Shown: one piece after another, positions 24,568 through 33,342 of the stretch
Numbering within the stretch: position 1 is the stretch's first letter
How the letters are laid out: the number at the start of each line of letters is the position of its first letter
Source: Catenulispora acidiphila DSM 44928
GTDB lineage: Bacteria > Actinomycetota > Actinomycetes > Streptomycetales > Catenulisporaceae
DNA: 64,000 nt
Assembly (NCBI RefSeq): GCF_000024025.1
Contig: NC_013131.1
Coordinates: 7,068,001 to 7,132,000 of the forward strand
Direction: 5' to 3'
The notes under the pieces: generated by a model
Database searches by the model: none
The model's input: the letters and a program-made list of their open reading frames with translations, nothing else
Told to the model about the DNA's origin: nothing
Program-made: the position numbers and the translations under genes

Positions 24568-25784
24568 GCGGAGGCTCCCTGCTGATCGGTAGGGGCGGCA
24601 CTGTCGGGATCAGCGCCTGCCTGATCACCGCGCTGGCCGCCGATCAGGTTGGCGGTGCCGCTGCTCTCGTCGGCGCCAGCATGGCCGCTGGCCTCGCCGC
24701 TAGTCAGGCTGGCAGCAGTGTCGCTGCGGGAGCCGGCGCTTGCCTCGTCGCTGGTCAGGCTGGCGGCGACGCTGTGGGAGCCAGCGCTTGCCTGGTCGCC
24801 GGTCGCGCTGGCTTTGGTGCCGGTGCGCGCCTGGTTGCCACTCCTGCCGCCGCTCTCGCCATCGCCATCACTATTGCCATCACCATCACCATCACTGTCG
24901 TGATCGGCGACCGCCTCCCGGAACAAGTCCGCCAGACTCGGCCGCAGCGGCGTGAACTCCCGCACCGGTCCCAGTGCCCGCGCGGCGTCCAGAATCGCCT
25001 GGTCGTCGGCGTCCGCGGTGAGGATCAGCGTCGTCCTCGCCCCGTACTCCGCGGACTCCACGCCGGCCAGGCCGTCGGCCCATCCCGCGGCCGCGTCCGT
25101 GCCCACTCGCAGGCCTCGCTCGGCCCGGGAGGCGCGCAGCTCGTCGACGGTTCCGGTGGCGACCATTCGGCCGCGGTAGATGATGCCGATGGAGTCGCAC
25201 AGGCGCTCGACCAGTTCCAGCTGGTGGCTGGAGAACACCACGGGCACGCCCTCGGCTGCCCTTTCGCGCAGGACCTCGGCGAGGTTGTCCACGCCGACCG
25301 GGTCGAGGCCGGAGAAGGGTTCGTCGAGTACCAGGACCGCCGGGTGGTGGACGAGGGCCGCGGCTAGTTGCACGCGCTGCTGGTTGCCCAGGGAGAGGGC
25401 CTCGACGCGGTCTTCGGCGCGTTCGGCGACGGAGAGGCGTTCCATCCAGTACTTCGTGGCGGTGGCGGCGTCGCGGCGGGTCATGCCGTGGAGTTCGGCC
25501 AGGTAGCGGAGTTGGTCGCCGACGCGCATCTTGGGGTACAGGCCGCGTTCCTCGGGCATGTAGCCGAAGCGGCGGCGGGTGGGGGTGTCGACCGGCTTGC
25601 CCTGGAAGCGGACGGTGCCGGCGTCGGGTTCCAGGACGCCGAGGGTGATCCGCATCGTGGTGGTCTTGCCGGCGCCGTTGGTGCCGACGAAGCCGTACAA
25701 CTCGCCCGGACGCACCGAGAACGTCACGCCGTCCAGCGCGATGCGATCGCCGTAGAGTTTGCGCAGACCATCGAGCTCCAGCAT
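24564..25784 (-). CDS. ABC-2 type transporter ATP-binding protein with long low-complexity tail
   Basis: 406 residues. Walker A GTNGAGKTT, signature LSLGNQQRVQLA, Walker B LVLDEPFSGLD and VFSSHQLELVE are intact and the DUF4162-like C-terminal domain ends near residue 290. The last roughly 110 residues are a low-complexity tail, first Asp/Gly (HDSDGDGDGNSDGDG) then repeated ASAGSxSxxAASLTSxEAS units. ATG 25784 has GGAGG at 6 nt and shares a TGATG junction with the stop of the helical protein upstream. It overlaps the permease start by 4 nt. The tail is absent from ordinary family members. Confidence 0.88.
   Translation of the reverse strand: MLELDGLRKLYGDRIALDGVTFSVRPGELYGFVGTNGAGKTTTMRITLGVLEPDAGTVRFQGKPVDTPTRRRFGYMPEERGLYPKMRVGDQLRYLAELHGMTRRDAATATKYWMERLSVAERAEDRVEALSLGNQQRVQLAAALVHHPAVLVLDEPFSGLDPVGVDNLAEVLRERAAEGVPVVFSSHQLELVERLCDSIGIIYRGRMVATGTVDELRASRAERGLRVGTDAAAGWADGLAGVESAEYGARTTLILTADADDQAILDAARALGPVREFTPLRPSLADLFREAVADHDSDGDGDGNSDGDGESGGRSGNQARTGTKASATGDQASAGSHSVAASLTSDEASAGSRSDTAASLTSGEASGHAGADESSGTANLIGGQRGDQAGADPDSAAPTDQQGASA
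24590..24905 (-). repeat. Coding low-complexity repeats in ABC ATPase tail
   Basis: Degenerate repeats of about 40-60 bp (plus-strand marks: CTGGTCAGGCTGGC-like units with GCGCTTGCCT) and a CATCAC/CATCGC hexamer run near 24855-24900 encode the tail of the ATPase up to its coupled junction with the permease. Confidence 0.7.
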
Positions 25785-27085
25785 CAAGCCTCCCGTTTCG
25801 CCTGGCCCGATCCTAGCCAAGGCAGCGGCCGGTCCAACGCCCCCTCCCGCCGCATCTCGGCGGCCGCGGCGTTGATCGTCGCCTCCGGGTCCCGGAACGG
25901 CCGCTCCCGCACCGCTGCCGCCAACGGCTCGGCCGAACTCTCGGCCATCGACGCCCGCACCTCCGGCGCCATCGCCTCCAGGGATCCGACCCGCGCCAAC
26001 TCCAGACTCCACACGACTTCGGGCCCTGACACCGCCGCCAGCCGGCTGTACGCCTCGCGCCGCGCATCAGGCCGCATCCCCTCCCCCGCCAGCTTTATCA
26101 GGGTATGGAGCCACGTCGCGTCGTCATCCGGAACGGCAGCCAACAGATCCAGAAACTGCCGCTGCCCGTGTTCCAACAGCTCGCCCAACGACTTGCGCAC
26201 AGCCTCCGGCCGGTCGCGAACCGCGAGAAACGCCTGATGCCGAAGCTCCCCGTCAGCGAAATCATGCGCCCGCACCGCCGTGGCGATCGCCGGCTCCCCG
26301 GCCCGGTTCAGCAACTCCGCCAGCACGACATCAGGCGTAAAAGCATTGCCCGCAAGATTCACCCGCGCACGCAACCGCCCCCGCGGACTCAACGTGTGCT
26401 CGACCAGCGCCCGCGACAACGGCATGCACCCAGCCATCGCCTGCGCCGCACCGGCCCGCCGGATCGCGGTCCGCCCGATCGCCTCGGTGAAGAAGCGCCG
26501 TCCGTCCTCCAACGGCGCCAAAGCCAGCATGATGTTCGCCGGACGCCACCAATGCCCGGTCCAGACGTTCGGAGGCGAAGGCGGCACGCTGAGATGATCG
26601 CCGATCCCGGTATCGTCCCGCCCGACCAGCAACGAGGACAGCGACCCGGTCCACAGCGCGACCTGATCGACCAGATACGCCCACCGCGAAGCCCGCTCCC
26701 CCACCGCCGCACGGATCACCGCCGCCAGCACCGCCCCGGTCCCGGCGACGTCCGGCTCGGCCAGCACCGCCACCGCGACCGCCGCCGGCCGCACCTCGAA
26801 CAACAGGTCATGCGCGGTCAGCGTCCCGGCCCGCAGCCCTTGTACCGTCAGGTCTCGAAGATGCGTGAGAGCGCCGTCGCTGTCGGGGTGGTCGGTGAAG
26901 TGCCGCAGCGCGCGCTCGTAATGCTCCATCGACGGCCGGTCCCCGAACAGCGGTGCGGGCGGCGGCGGAGGCACGATCGCCGCACGGCTGCCGATACGCC
27001 GCTCGTAGAACTCGTCCTCGCTATAGGCGTCGAACTCGCCCTCGACCAATGCCGTCCCGCAGATGAACCCTCGGTTGGTGGTCAC
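25784..27085 (-). CDS. Unknown helical-repeat protein, VRASMA family member 1
   Basis: 433-residue protein I cannot assign. After a Pro-rich N-terminus (VPPPPPAPLFG) the rest is almost all Ala/Leu/Arg-rich helix. It is clearly paralogous to the proteins at 57319-58764 and 58761-61007. Shared blocks are LRDLTVQGLRAGTLTAHDLL..VRPAAVAV, WRPANIMLALAP, a LRARVNLAGNAFTPDVVLAELL segment resembling a leucine-rich-repeat variant unit, and GPEVVW..LELARVGSLE..PEVRASMA near 355-381. GTG 27085 has GGAGG 5 nt upstream. The stop overlaps the ABC ATPase start (TGATG), so it heads a coupled operon ATPase-permease-EEP hydrolase. No signal or membrane segment is seen; probably a cytosolic adaptor. Confidence 0.75.
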   Translation of the reverse strand: MTTNRGFICGTALVEGEFDAYSEDEFYERRIGSRAAIVPPPPPAPLFGDRPSMEHYERALRHFTDHPDSDGALTHLRDLTVQGLRAGTLTAHDLLFEVRPAAVAVAVLAEPDVAGTGAVLAAVIRAAVGERASRWAYLVDQVALWTGSLSSLLVGRDDTGIGDHLSVPPSPPNVWTGHWWRPANIMLALAPLEDGRRFFTEAIGRTAIRRAGAAQAMAGCMPLSRALVEHTLSPRGRLRARVNLAGNAFTPDVVLAELLNRAGEPAIATAVRAHDFADGELRHQAFLAVRDRPEAVRKSLGELLEHGQRQFLDLLAAVPDDDATWLHTLIKLAGEGMRPDARREAYSRLAAVSGPEVVWSLELARVGSLEAMAPEVRASMAESSAEPLAAAVRERPFRDPEATINAAAAEMRREGALDRPLPWLGSGQAKREA

Positions 27086-27154
27086 GGAGCCTCCTCACGC
27101 AACGGGCTGCGCTCCCACCTTAGGGCGCCACACCACCGATGTGACCAGTGCGAA

Positions 27155-28243
27155 TCAGACTCCTGGCTGCCGGAAGGCGCGCCGGTAGTCGCTGGGCGCC
27201 ACCCCGACCACCTCGGTGAAGTGGTGCCGCAGATTCGCCGCGCCGCCGAGCCCGGCCGCCGAGGCGACACGATCTACCGGCAGGTCTGTGGTTTCCAGGA
27301 GCCGGCGCGCGTGCAGAACCCGTTGCTCCGTCAGCCATTTTCCGGGCGTCGTGCCGACCGCGGTGTGGAAGCGGCGGATCAAAGTCCGCTCGGCGACGTT
27401 CGCGTGCCGGGCCAAATCGGCAACAGTCAACGTCTCCGCCAAGTGCGTCCGCATCCAGTCCAGCAGCGGCCCGAGGTTGTCACGCCGAGCCAATGGCGCG
27501 GGCGTGTCAACATACTGCGCCTGCCCGCCGCTGCGGTGCGTCGGCGCCACCAAACGCCGGGACAGGGTGTTGGCGACGTCCGCACCGTGATCGGCGGCGA
27601 CGATGGCGACGCACAGGTCGATCCCGGCAGTCGTACCCGCGCTGGTGAGCACGTCGCCGTCGTCGATGTAGAGCACCGCAGGATCGAGGTCCACAGCCGG
27701 GAAGCGCTTCCGGAACTCCTGCGCGTAATACCAGTGCGTGGTCGCACGGCGGCCGTCGAGCAGCCCGGCGGCGGCCAGGACAAAGGCGCCGGAGCACAGG
27801 GACGCCACGCGCGCACCGTTCGCGTGCGCCTGGCGCACCGCCGCGACGAGGTCCGCGGCCGGTTCGGTGTAGATGTCCCCGACCGCAGGAACGATGACCG
27901 TGTCCGCGGTGAGGAGCGCGGCGTAGCTGTCGCCGGCGAGCGCGGTGAAGCCGCTGGAGGATACGGGCCCTGATTCCGGGTTGCAGATCCGGACGTCGTA
28001 ACCGAGTTCCGGCATGCCCGGCCGGATGCGGCCGAAGACCTCGACCGGGATCGAGATCTCGAAGATCGGCGCGCCCTCGGTGACGGCGACGGCGACCGTG
28101 TGCTTGCCCGCCGCCTTGTGCGCCTTGCGCACCTTGTCCGCCGCGTCGCGCGGCCTCCGACCCGGTTCCGCAGCCGGCCACACATCCCCGTTCCGGCTCG
28201 CGCGCCCTCCGGTGTCCTCGACCTTCTCCATCGTTTCGACCAT
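27155..28243 (-). CDS. GlxA-family AraC-type transcriptional regulator (DJ-1/PfpI domain)
   Basis: 362 residues. A DJ-1/PfpI amidotransferase-like domain (about 48-215; VAVAVTEGAPIFEISIPVEVFG, VASLCSGAFVLAAAGLLDG with the nucleophile-like Cys) is followed by an AraC double helix-turn-helix (about 255-355; LTVADLARHANVAERTLIRRF and ending HFTEVVGVAPSDYRRAF). ATG 28243 is supported by TAATAT exactly 6 nt upstream in an AT-rich spot. Divergent from an MFS transporter, its most likely target by position. Confidence 0.9.
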   Translation of the reverse strand: MVETMEKVEDTGGRASRNGDVWPAAEPGRRPRDAADKVRKAHKAAGKHTVAVAVTEGAPIFEISIPVEVFGRIRPGMPELGYDVRICNPESGPVSSSGFTALAGDSYAALLTADTVIVPAVGDIYTEPAADLVAAVRQAHANGARVASLCSGAFVLAAAGLLDGRRATTHWYYAQEFRKRFPAVDLDPAVLYIDDGDVLTSAGTTAGIDLCVAIVAADHGADVANTLSRRLVAPTHRSGGQAQYVDTPAPLARRDNLGPLLDWMRTHLAETLTVADLARHANVAERTLIRRFHTAVGTTPGKWLTEQRVLHARRLLETTDLPVDRVASAAGLGGAANLRHHFTEVVGVAPSDYRRAFRQPGV

Positions 28244-28314
28244 GGCAATATATTAGCGCTTCATGTCATTCCTGCCACTGGGCAGCGCCCGGCACGCAAG
28301 AGATCATCGGACAT
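28244..28314. promoter_or_regulatory. Divergent promoter region between GlxA-type regulator and MFS transporter
   Basis: Within 71 bp there is a TAATAT -10-like hexamer 6 nt before the regulator start (minus strand) and GATCAT (28302-28307) 7 nt before the transporter GTG (plus strand). Neither gene has a ribosome site, so both may be leaderless. Confidence 0.45.
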
Positions 28315-29577
28315 GTGAGCCTTACAGATGTGGAGAAAGCCGCGGTGGCGACACCCCCGCGGACACACAAGGAGACCTGGTCCCGTGCCGCGCTCGCCCT
28401 GACCGCGGTCGGCTGGGGTGCCAACCAGTTCGCGCCGATGGTGCTGCTGTACCGGGAGCGGATGGGCGTCTCGGCGTCCGCCGCGGAGGCGATCTTCGGG
28501 CTGTACGCGGCCGGCCTGGTCCCAGGACTGCTGATCGCCGGCCCGCTGTCGGACCGCGTCGGCCGCCGCCCGGTCGTGGCGTTCGCGGTGCTGCTGTCAA
28601 TGATCTCCGGCGTGGTGCTGATGCTCGGCTCGCACGGCCTGGGCTGGCTCTCCACCGGCCGCGTGCTGATGGGCATCGCCAGCGGCGCGGCCTTCAGCGC
28701 GGGCAGCGCGTGGGTGAAGGAGCTGTCGGCGACGAACGCGGTCGCCGGCGCCGGCGCACGGCGCGCCTCGATCGCGATGACAGCCGGCTTCGGCATCGGC
28801 CCGCTGATCGCCGGCGTACTGGTGCAGTGGGGACCCGCCGCGTATGAGGTCCCTTATATTCCACAGCTGATTCTCGCCGCGGCAGCGCTGTTTTTGCTTG
28901 CCGGCACACCGGAAACCGTGCAGCGCTGGCCCTCGGGCATCCTCGGCGGCGGCCTGCTGCGCCTGCGCGGCTTCTCCGACCGGCGCTTCGTCGGCGTGGT
29001 GCTGCCGATGGCGCCGTGGGTGTTCGGCGCAGCGACGATCGCCATGGTCTACCTCCCAGGCCTGTCGGCGAGCCACGTCAAGGGGATCTCCCTGGTCTTC
29101 GCCGGCACGGCCGCCATGGTGACCGCGATGTCCGGCGTGGCGATCCAGCCATTCGCCCGCCGCGTCGCCGCCTCCCCGGCAGGCCAGGACCGCGCCCGTC
29201 CGCGCCTACTGACCCTCGGCCTCGCGCTGGTGACCGTCGGCACCCTCGCCGAAGCTGGCGTCGCCGCACTGAACAGCCTCGGCGCCTGGCAGGCAGTGCT
29301 GACGCTGGTCGTCGCGGTCGTCATGGGCTTCGGCTACGGCATCCTGCTGGTCTTCGGCCTCGCCGAGGTCCAACGGCTGGCTCCCCCGGAAGACCTCGCG
29401 GGCATGACCGCGGTGTTCCAAGCCTTCACCTACCTCGGCTTCGCAGCACCATACCTGTTGTCCGCACTGAAGAACGTCGCCTCGCCCAGCACCCTGCTGC
29501 TCGCGGTCGCGGCGCTCGGCGTACTGACGATCGCGGTGACGGTGCGGAACGCGCGGGTGACGGCGAAGCAGTCGTAG
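28315..29577 (+). CDS. MFS transporter
   Basis: 420 residues with 12 predicted transmembrane helices and the MFS loop motif GPLSDRVGRRPVV after helix 2. A second weaker motif lies around the central loop. Probably a drug or metabolite exporter; the substrate is not readable. GTG 28315 start. Divergent from the GlxA-type regulator. The following gene begins 66 nt later with its own possible promoter. Confidence 0.88.
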   Translation: MSLTDVEKAAVATPPRTHKETWSRAALALTAVGWGANQFAPMVLLYRERMGVSASAAEAIFGLYAAGLVPGLLIAGPLSDRVGRRPVVAFAVLLSMISGVVLMLGSHGLGWLSTGRVLMGIASGAAFSAGSAWVKELSATNAVAGAGARRASIAMTAGFGIGPLIAGVLVQWGPAAYEVPYIPQLILAAAALFLLAGTPETVQRWPSGILGGGLLRLRGFSDRRFVGVVLPMAPWVFGAATIAMVYLPGLSASHVKGISLVFAGTAAMVTAMSGVAIQPFARRVAASPAGQDRARPRLLTLGLALVTVGTLAEAGVAALNSLGAWQAVLTLVVAVVMGFGYGILLVFGLAEVQRLAPPEDLAGMTAVFQAFTYLGFAAPYLLSALKNVASPSTLLLAVAALGVLTIAVTVRNARVTAKQS

Positions 29578-29643
29578 CCGGGCTGGCGACCGCCAATCGG
29601 CTGGTGATCGCGGCTTTTCAGCGAGCTGACATACTGGTGCATC

Positions 29644-30519
29644 ATGGAGATCGATCTGGGCGCCGCAGTATCTTTCGTCGCTACGCACGCCCGGGTCATC
29701 GAACGACGTCGTTTGCATCTCCTGGTTGACGGAGGCTCCCCGGCGGGCGTCTTGGCCGCGCTGGATGCCTATCGAAACCCCGATGGCGGATACGGATGGG
29801 GGCTGGAGCCGGACCAGCGTTCGTCCACGAGCCAGCCGGTCGCCGCCATGCACGCGTTGGAGGTGCTGGCGACGATCGGCGACGACAGTGACCGCGCGAC
29901 GCAGATCTGCGACTGGCTCGCCGGACACGCCATGGCCGACGGCGGCATCCCCTTCGGCCTCCCGTGCTCCGACACGGCGGGCTGCGCGCCGCACTGGACC
30001 GGCGCTGACGCGCATACATCGTCGCTACAGATGACGGCGCAGCTCGCGGCCCAGGCCCACAGAGTCGCGCGGCACCGCAAAGACATCGCGGAGCACCCCT
30101 GGCTGGTCCAGGCCACCAGCTTCTGTCTGGACTCGATCGATCGCATCGAGGAGGCTCCGCACCCCTACGAGCTGATGTTCGTGTTCCTCTTCCTCGACGC
30201 CGTCGCCGACCACGACTCCCGGGCCGACCGGCTGTTCGACCGCGTCCTACGATTCGTGGTCCCCGACAGTCCGACCTCCGTGCCCGAGGCCGAAGGCGAG
30301 GTGCTGCACCTGCTGGACTTCAGCGCGTACGCCGGCTCCCGGTCCCGCTCGCTCTTCGACCGGGCCGCGATCACCGCCGACCTGCACCGCCTGGCCTCCC
30401 AGCAGCAGCCCGACGGCGGATGGCAGGTCACTTTCCCCGCCTCTTCCCCCGCCGCCGCTCTGGAATGGCGCGGATACGCGACGCTGCAAGCCGTGGCAAC
30501 GCTGCGGGGCGGGGTCTGA
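29644..30519 (+). CDS. Terpene-cyclase/prenyltransferase-fold protein of unknown function
   Basis: 291 residues. Segments such as LDAYRNPDGGYGWGLEPD and LASQQQPDGGWQVTFP are the QW-like repeats of the alpha6-alpha6 barrel (squalene cyclase/prenyltransferase beta-subunit fold). No DXDD or other cyclase catalytic acid motif is evident, so enzymatic function is doubtful. CATACT lies 8 nt before ATG 29644. Its stop codon is inside a terminator hairpin shared with the convergent bkd operon. Confidence 0.65.
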   Translation: MEIDLGAAVSFVATHARVIERRRLHLLVDGGSPAGVLAALDAYRNPDGGYGWGLEPDQRSSTSQPVAAMHALEVLATIGDDSDRATQICDWLAGHAMADGGIPFGLPCSDTAGCAPHWTGADAHTSSLQMTAQLAAQAHRVARHRKDIAEHPWLVQATSFCLDSIDRIEEAPHPYELMFVFLFLDAVADHDSRADRLFDRVLRFVVPDSPTSVPEAEGEVLHLLDFSAYAGSRSRSLFDRAAITADLHRLASQQQPDGGWQVTFPASSPAAALEWRGYATLQAVATLRGGV

Positions 30520-30542
30520 CAGAACTCTCTCTGTCAGACCCC
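30511..30542. terminator. Bidirectional terminator overlapping a stop codon
   Basis: A perfect 13-bp stem (GGGGTCTGACAGA with TCTGTCAGACCCC) and a 6-nt loop lies between convergent genes. The TGA at 30517-30519 of the cyclase-fold gene is in the left arm. It can end transcripts from both sides. Confidence 0.88.
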
Positions 30543-30562
30543 GTATCCGTCAGCCGTCAGCC

Positions 30563-32341
30563 TTACAGACTCCGCAACAACCGTGCGGGCTCCTCGACCA
30601 GGTCTGCGACGTAGCGTAGGAAGCCGCCGGCCACGCCGCCGTCGCACACGCGGTGGTCGAAGGTGAACGACAGCTGCGTGACCTGGCGGATCGCCAGCTC
30701 GTCGGCGACCACCCACGGCTTCTTCACGATGCGCCCCACGCCGAGCATCGCCGCCTCGGGGTGGTTCAGGATCGGGGTGGAGCCGTCGACGCCGTAGACG
30801 CCGTAGTTGTTCAGGGTGAAGGTCGAGCCGGTCAGGTCGGACAGCGGCAGCGAGCCGGCGCGAGCCGCAGCGGTCAGCCGCTCGAACTCGGCCGCCAGCT
30901 CCTCGGTCGACATCCGGTGCGCACCATGGACGACAGGTACGACCAAGCCGCGATCTGTCTGCGCCGCAAAGCCGAGGTTCACGTCGGCGTAGCGGACGAT
31001 CTCCTGCTGCTCCACATCCACCGTCGCGTTCAGCTCCGGATACCGCGCCAGACCCGCCACACAGATCCGCGCCAACACCGCCAGCAGACTGATCTTGCGC
31101 GCCGACGCGTCCCTGTTCAGCGCCGCACGCAGCTCCATGAGGCCGGTCGCATCGACATCGACCCACGTCGTCGCATCCGGGATCTCACGCCGAGAGCGAG
31201 AAAGCTTCTCCGCGACCGTCTTGCGCAGACCACGCAACGGCACGCGCTCGAGCTCGGCGATACCAGCACTCGAACTCAGCGCCAGCGACGCAGGAGCAGC
31301 AGCCGGTGCAGCAAGCGCCGCCTCGACATCCCGCCGCATGATCAAGCCCTCAGGCCCGGTCCCCTGCACGGAAGCCAGGTCGAGCCCACCCTCCTTCGCC
31401 AGCCGACGCACGAGAGGAGACACGACCGCAATTCGAGGCGCCGCACCAGAGCGCTCCTGCACAGCCGCACCGCTCAGCGCGGGCACGGCCTTCGCAGCAC
31501 TCGGAGATGATGCGGAGCCACCGCCCGCTGAACCGTTGCGAGCCGCAGCACTGCCTGCTGAACCATTACGAGCCGCAGCACTGTCCGCTGAAACGTGGCG
31601 AGCCGCAGCACTGTCCGCTGAACCATCGCGAGCCGCACCGCTGCCCATCGAGCCACTGCCCGCAGCACCAGTGCCATGCGCGGAGCCATGGCCCTCAGCA
31701 CCACTAGTCGCACCGCTGCTCGCAGCACCAGCACCCGCCGAGCCATTGCCCTCAGCATCGCTACTGCCCGCAGCACCATTACTCACCGCGCCGCCATCGC
31801 CCGACCCGGCAACCGGCGCGCCATGCACCCGAGGCGAGCCGCCGTGCCCACCGAACCCGCTCACCACGCGCCGTCGCCGGACCCCTCCGCTCTCGGCGGT
31901 CCCGTACCCCACCAGCACATTGCCGGAGCCGCTCCCTGAGCCGCTGCCAGCGCTACCACCGGAGCCGATCTTCGCCCCGTTCCGAGCCGCAGCATCAAGC
32001 CGAGCCCGATCCGCCGGCTCCTCAGGCGCCGCCTTCAATCCTTGGGGCCTGTTATCTGAGCTACCAGCACCACCAGCACCACCACCAGCCGCCGCAACCA
32101 CCGCCGCCGCGATGCTGATCAGCGGCTTGCCGACGTCGACGACGTCGCCGACCGCCCCGTGCAGTTCAACGACCTCGCCGGCGTAAGGACACGGCACCTC
32201 GACCGACGCCTTCGCCGTCTCGACCTCGCAGACCACCTGGTCGACGGAGACGTGCTCGCCCACCGTGACGTGCCAGGCGATGATCTCGGCCTCGGTCAGT
32301 CCTTCCCCGAGGTCCGGGAGCAGGAATACGCGGGCCGTCAC
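30563..32341 (-). CDS. bkdC: Branched-chain 2-oxoacid dehydrogenase E2 (dihydrolipoyl acyltransferase)
   Basis: 592 residues. An N-terminal lipoyl domain (lipoyl-Lys44 in ETAKASVEV) is followed by a Gly/Ser/Ala-rich linker of about 210 residues, then an E3/E1-binding domain (VSPLVRRLAKEGGLDLASVQGTGPEGLI) and a catalytic domain ending with the active-site FDHRVCDGG. The linker holds a patch NVLVGYG..RRRR seen in other actinobacterial E2s and a 10-residue repeat array. GTG 32341 overlaps the E1-beta stop (GTGA). Last gene of the E1a-E1b-E2 operon; E3 is not in the window. The complex makes branched acyl-CoA primers for fatty acids; a pyruvate dehydrogenase role is a less likely alternative. Confidence 0.88.
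   Translation of the reverse strand: MTARVFLLPDLGEGLTEAEIIAWHVTVGEHVSVDQVVCEVETAKASVEVPCPYAGEVVELHGAVGDVVDVGKPLISIAAAVVAAAGGGAGGAGSSDNRPQGLKAAPEEPADRARLDAAARNGAKIGSGGSAGSGSGSGSGNVLVGYGTAESGGVRRRRVVSGFGGHGGSPRVHGAPVAGSGDGGAVSNGAAGSSDAEGNGSAGAGAASSGATSGAEGHGSAHGTGAAGSGSMGSGAARDGSADSAAARHVSADSAAARNGSAGSAAARNGSAGGGSASSPSAAKAVPALSGAAVQERSGAAPRIAVVSPLVRRLAKEGGLDLASVQGTGPEGLIMRRDVEAALAAPAAAPASLALSSSAGIAELERVPLRGLRKTVAEKLSRSRREIPDATTWVDVDATGLMELRAALNRDASARKISLLAVLARICVAGLARYPELNATVDVEQQEIVRYADVNLGFAAQTDRGLVVPVVHGAHRMSTEELAAEFERLTAAARAGSLPLSDLTGSTFTLNNYGVYGVDGSTPILNHPEAAMLGVGRIVKKPWVVADELAIRQVTQLSFTFDHRVCDGGVAGGFLRYVADLVEEPARLLRSL
31511..31660 (-). repeat. 30-bp coding minisatellite in E2 linker
   Basis: Five 30-bp units (31511-31540, 31541-31570, 31571-31600, 31601-31630, 31631-31660) of the form AGCCGCAGCA-CTGTCCGCTG-AACCATNNCG, the first and last degenerate. 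They encode tandem decapeptides of the NGSAxSAAAR type in the flexible linker and preserve frame. Confidence 0.9.
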
Positions 32342-33342
32342 CGGTCCTCCCACTGCAGCGAGGCCACCGCGTCCAGGACGCGGTCCACCGAGGGCAGGTG
32401 GTGCCGTTCGAGCTTCGGCGGCGGGTAGGGGATGTCGAATCCGGTCACGCGGCGGACCGGCGCCTCCAGCCAGTGGAAGCAGCGCTCGGAGACCCGGGCC
32501 GCGATCTCGGCGCCGGTGCCGCCGAAGCCGGCGGCCTCGTGGATCACCACCGCGCGGCCGGTCTTGCGGACCGAGGCGGTCACCGTCGCGTCGTCGAAGG
32601 GCACGATCGAGCGCAGGTCCACGACCTCCAGGTCGTATCCCTCGGCGGCGCCGGCCTCGGCCGCCTCCAGGGCGGTCTGCACCGTCGGGCCGTAGGCGAT
32701 CAGGGTCGCATCAGCACCCTGACGCCGTACCGCCGCCTCGCCGATCGCCGGACCGGTGGTGGACAGCTGGTCCTTGGACCAGTAGAGCCGCTTGGGCTCC
32801 ATGAAGATCACCGGGTCGTCGGACTCGATCGCCGCGCGCAGCAGCGTGTAGGCGTCCGACACCGTCGCCGGGGTCACCACGTGCAGGCCCGGCGTGGCGG
32901 CGAAGTAGCCCTCGGAGGAGTCCGAGTGGTGCTCCACGCCGCCGATGCCGCCGCCGTAGGGCACGCGCACGACCACCGGCAGCGGCAGGGCGCCGCGCGT
33001 CCGGTTGCGCATCTTGGCCAGGTGCGAGGCGATCTGCTCGAACGCCGGGTAGGAGAACGCGTCGAACTGCATCTCCACCACCGGCCGGAAGCCGTACATC
33101 GCCATGCCGATCGCGGTGCCCATGATGCCCGCCTCGGCCAGCGGTGTGTCGAAGCAGCGCTGCTCGCCGAAGTCGCGGGTCAGGCCGTCGGTGACGCGGA
33201 AGACGCCGCCGAGCACGCCGACGTCCTCGCCGAAGACGACCACCTTCTCATCGGCCGTCATCGCATCGCGCAGCGCCCGGTTCACGGCCTGCGCCAGGGA
33301 GATCTCAGTGCTCTGAGCCGCACCGTCCAGCGTCGCGGTCAT
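32338..33342 (-). CDS. bkdB: Branched-chain 2-oxoacid dehydrogenase E1 beta subunit
   Basis: 334 residues with the transketolase-like pyrimidine-binding domain (VVFGEDVGVLGGVFRVTDGL, FDTPLAEAGIMGTAIGMA) and the C-terminal transketolase domain (DLEVVDLRSIVPFD, VIHEAAGFGGTGAEI). Forms a heterotetramer with E1 alpha and decarboxylates branched 2-oxoacids. Both junctions are 4-nt overlaps, so the three subunits are translationally coupled. Confidence 0.92.
   Translation of the reverse strand: MTATLDGAAQSTEISLAQAVNRALRDAMTADEKVVVFGEDVGVLGGVFRVTDGLTRDFGEQRCFDTPLAEAGIMGTAIGMAMYGFRPVVEMQFDAFSYPAFEQIASHLAKMRNRTRGALPLPVVVRVPYGGGIGGVEHHSDSSEGYFAATPGLHVVTPATVSDAYTLLRAAIESDDPVIFMEPKRLYWSKDQLSTTGPAIGEAAVRRQGADATLIAYGPTVQTALEAAEAGAAEGYDLEVVDLRSIVPFDDATVTASVRKTGRAVVIHEAAGFGGTGAEIAARVSERCFHWLEAPVRRVTGFDIPYPPPKLERHHLPSVDRVLDAVASLQWEDR

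Noticed and set aside
31511-31660. CRISPR array in E2 gene
   Set aside because: Tandem 30-bp units are contiguous, in frame and within coding sequence; there are no spacers.
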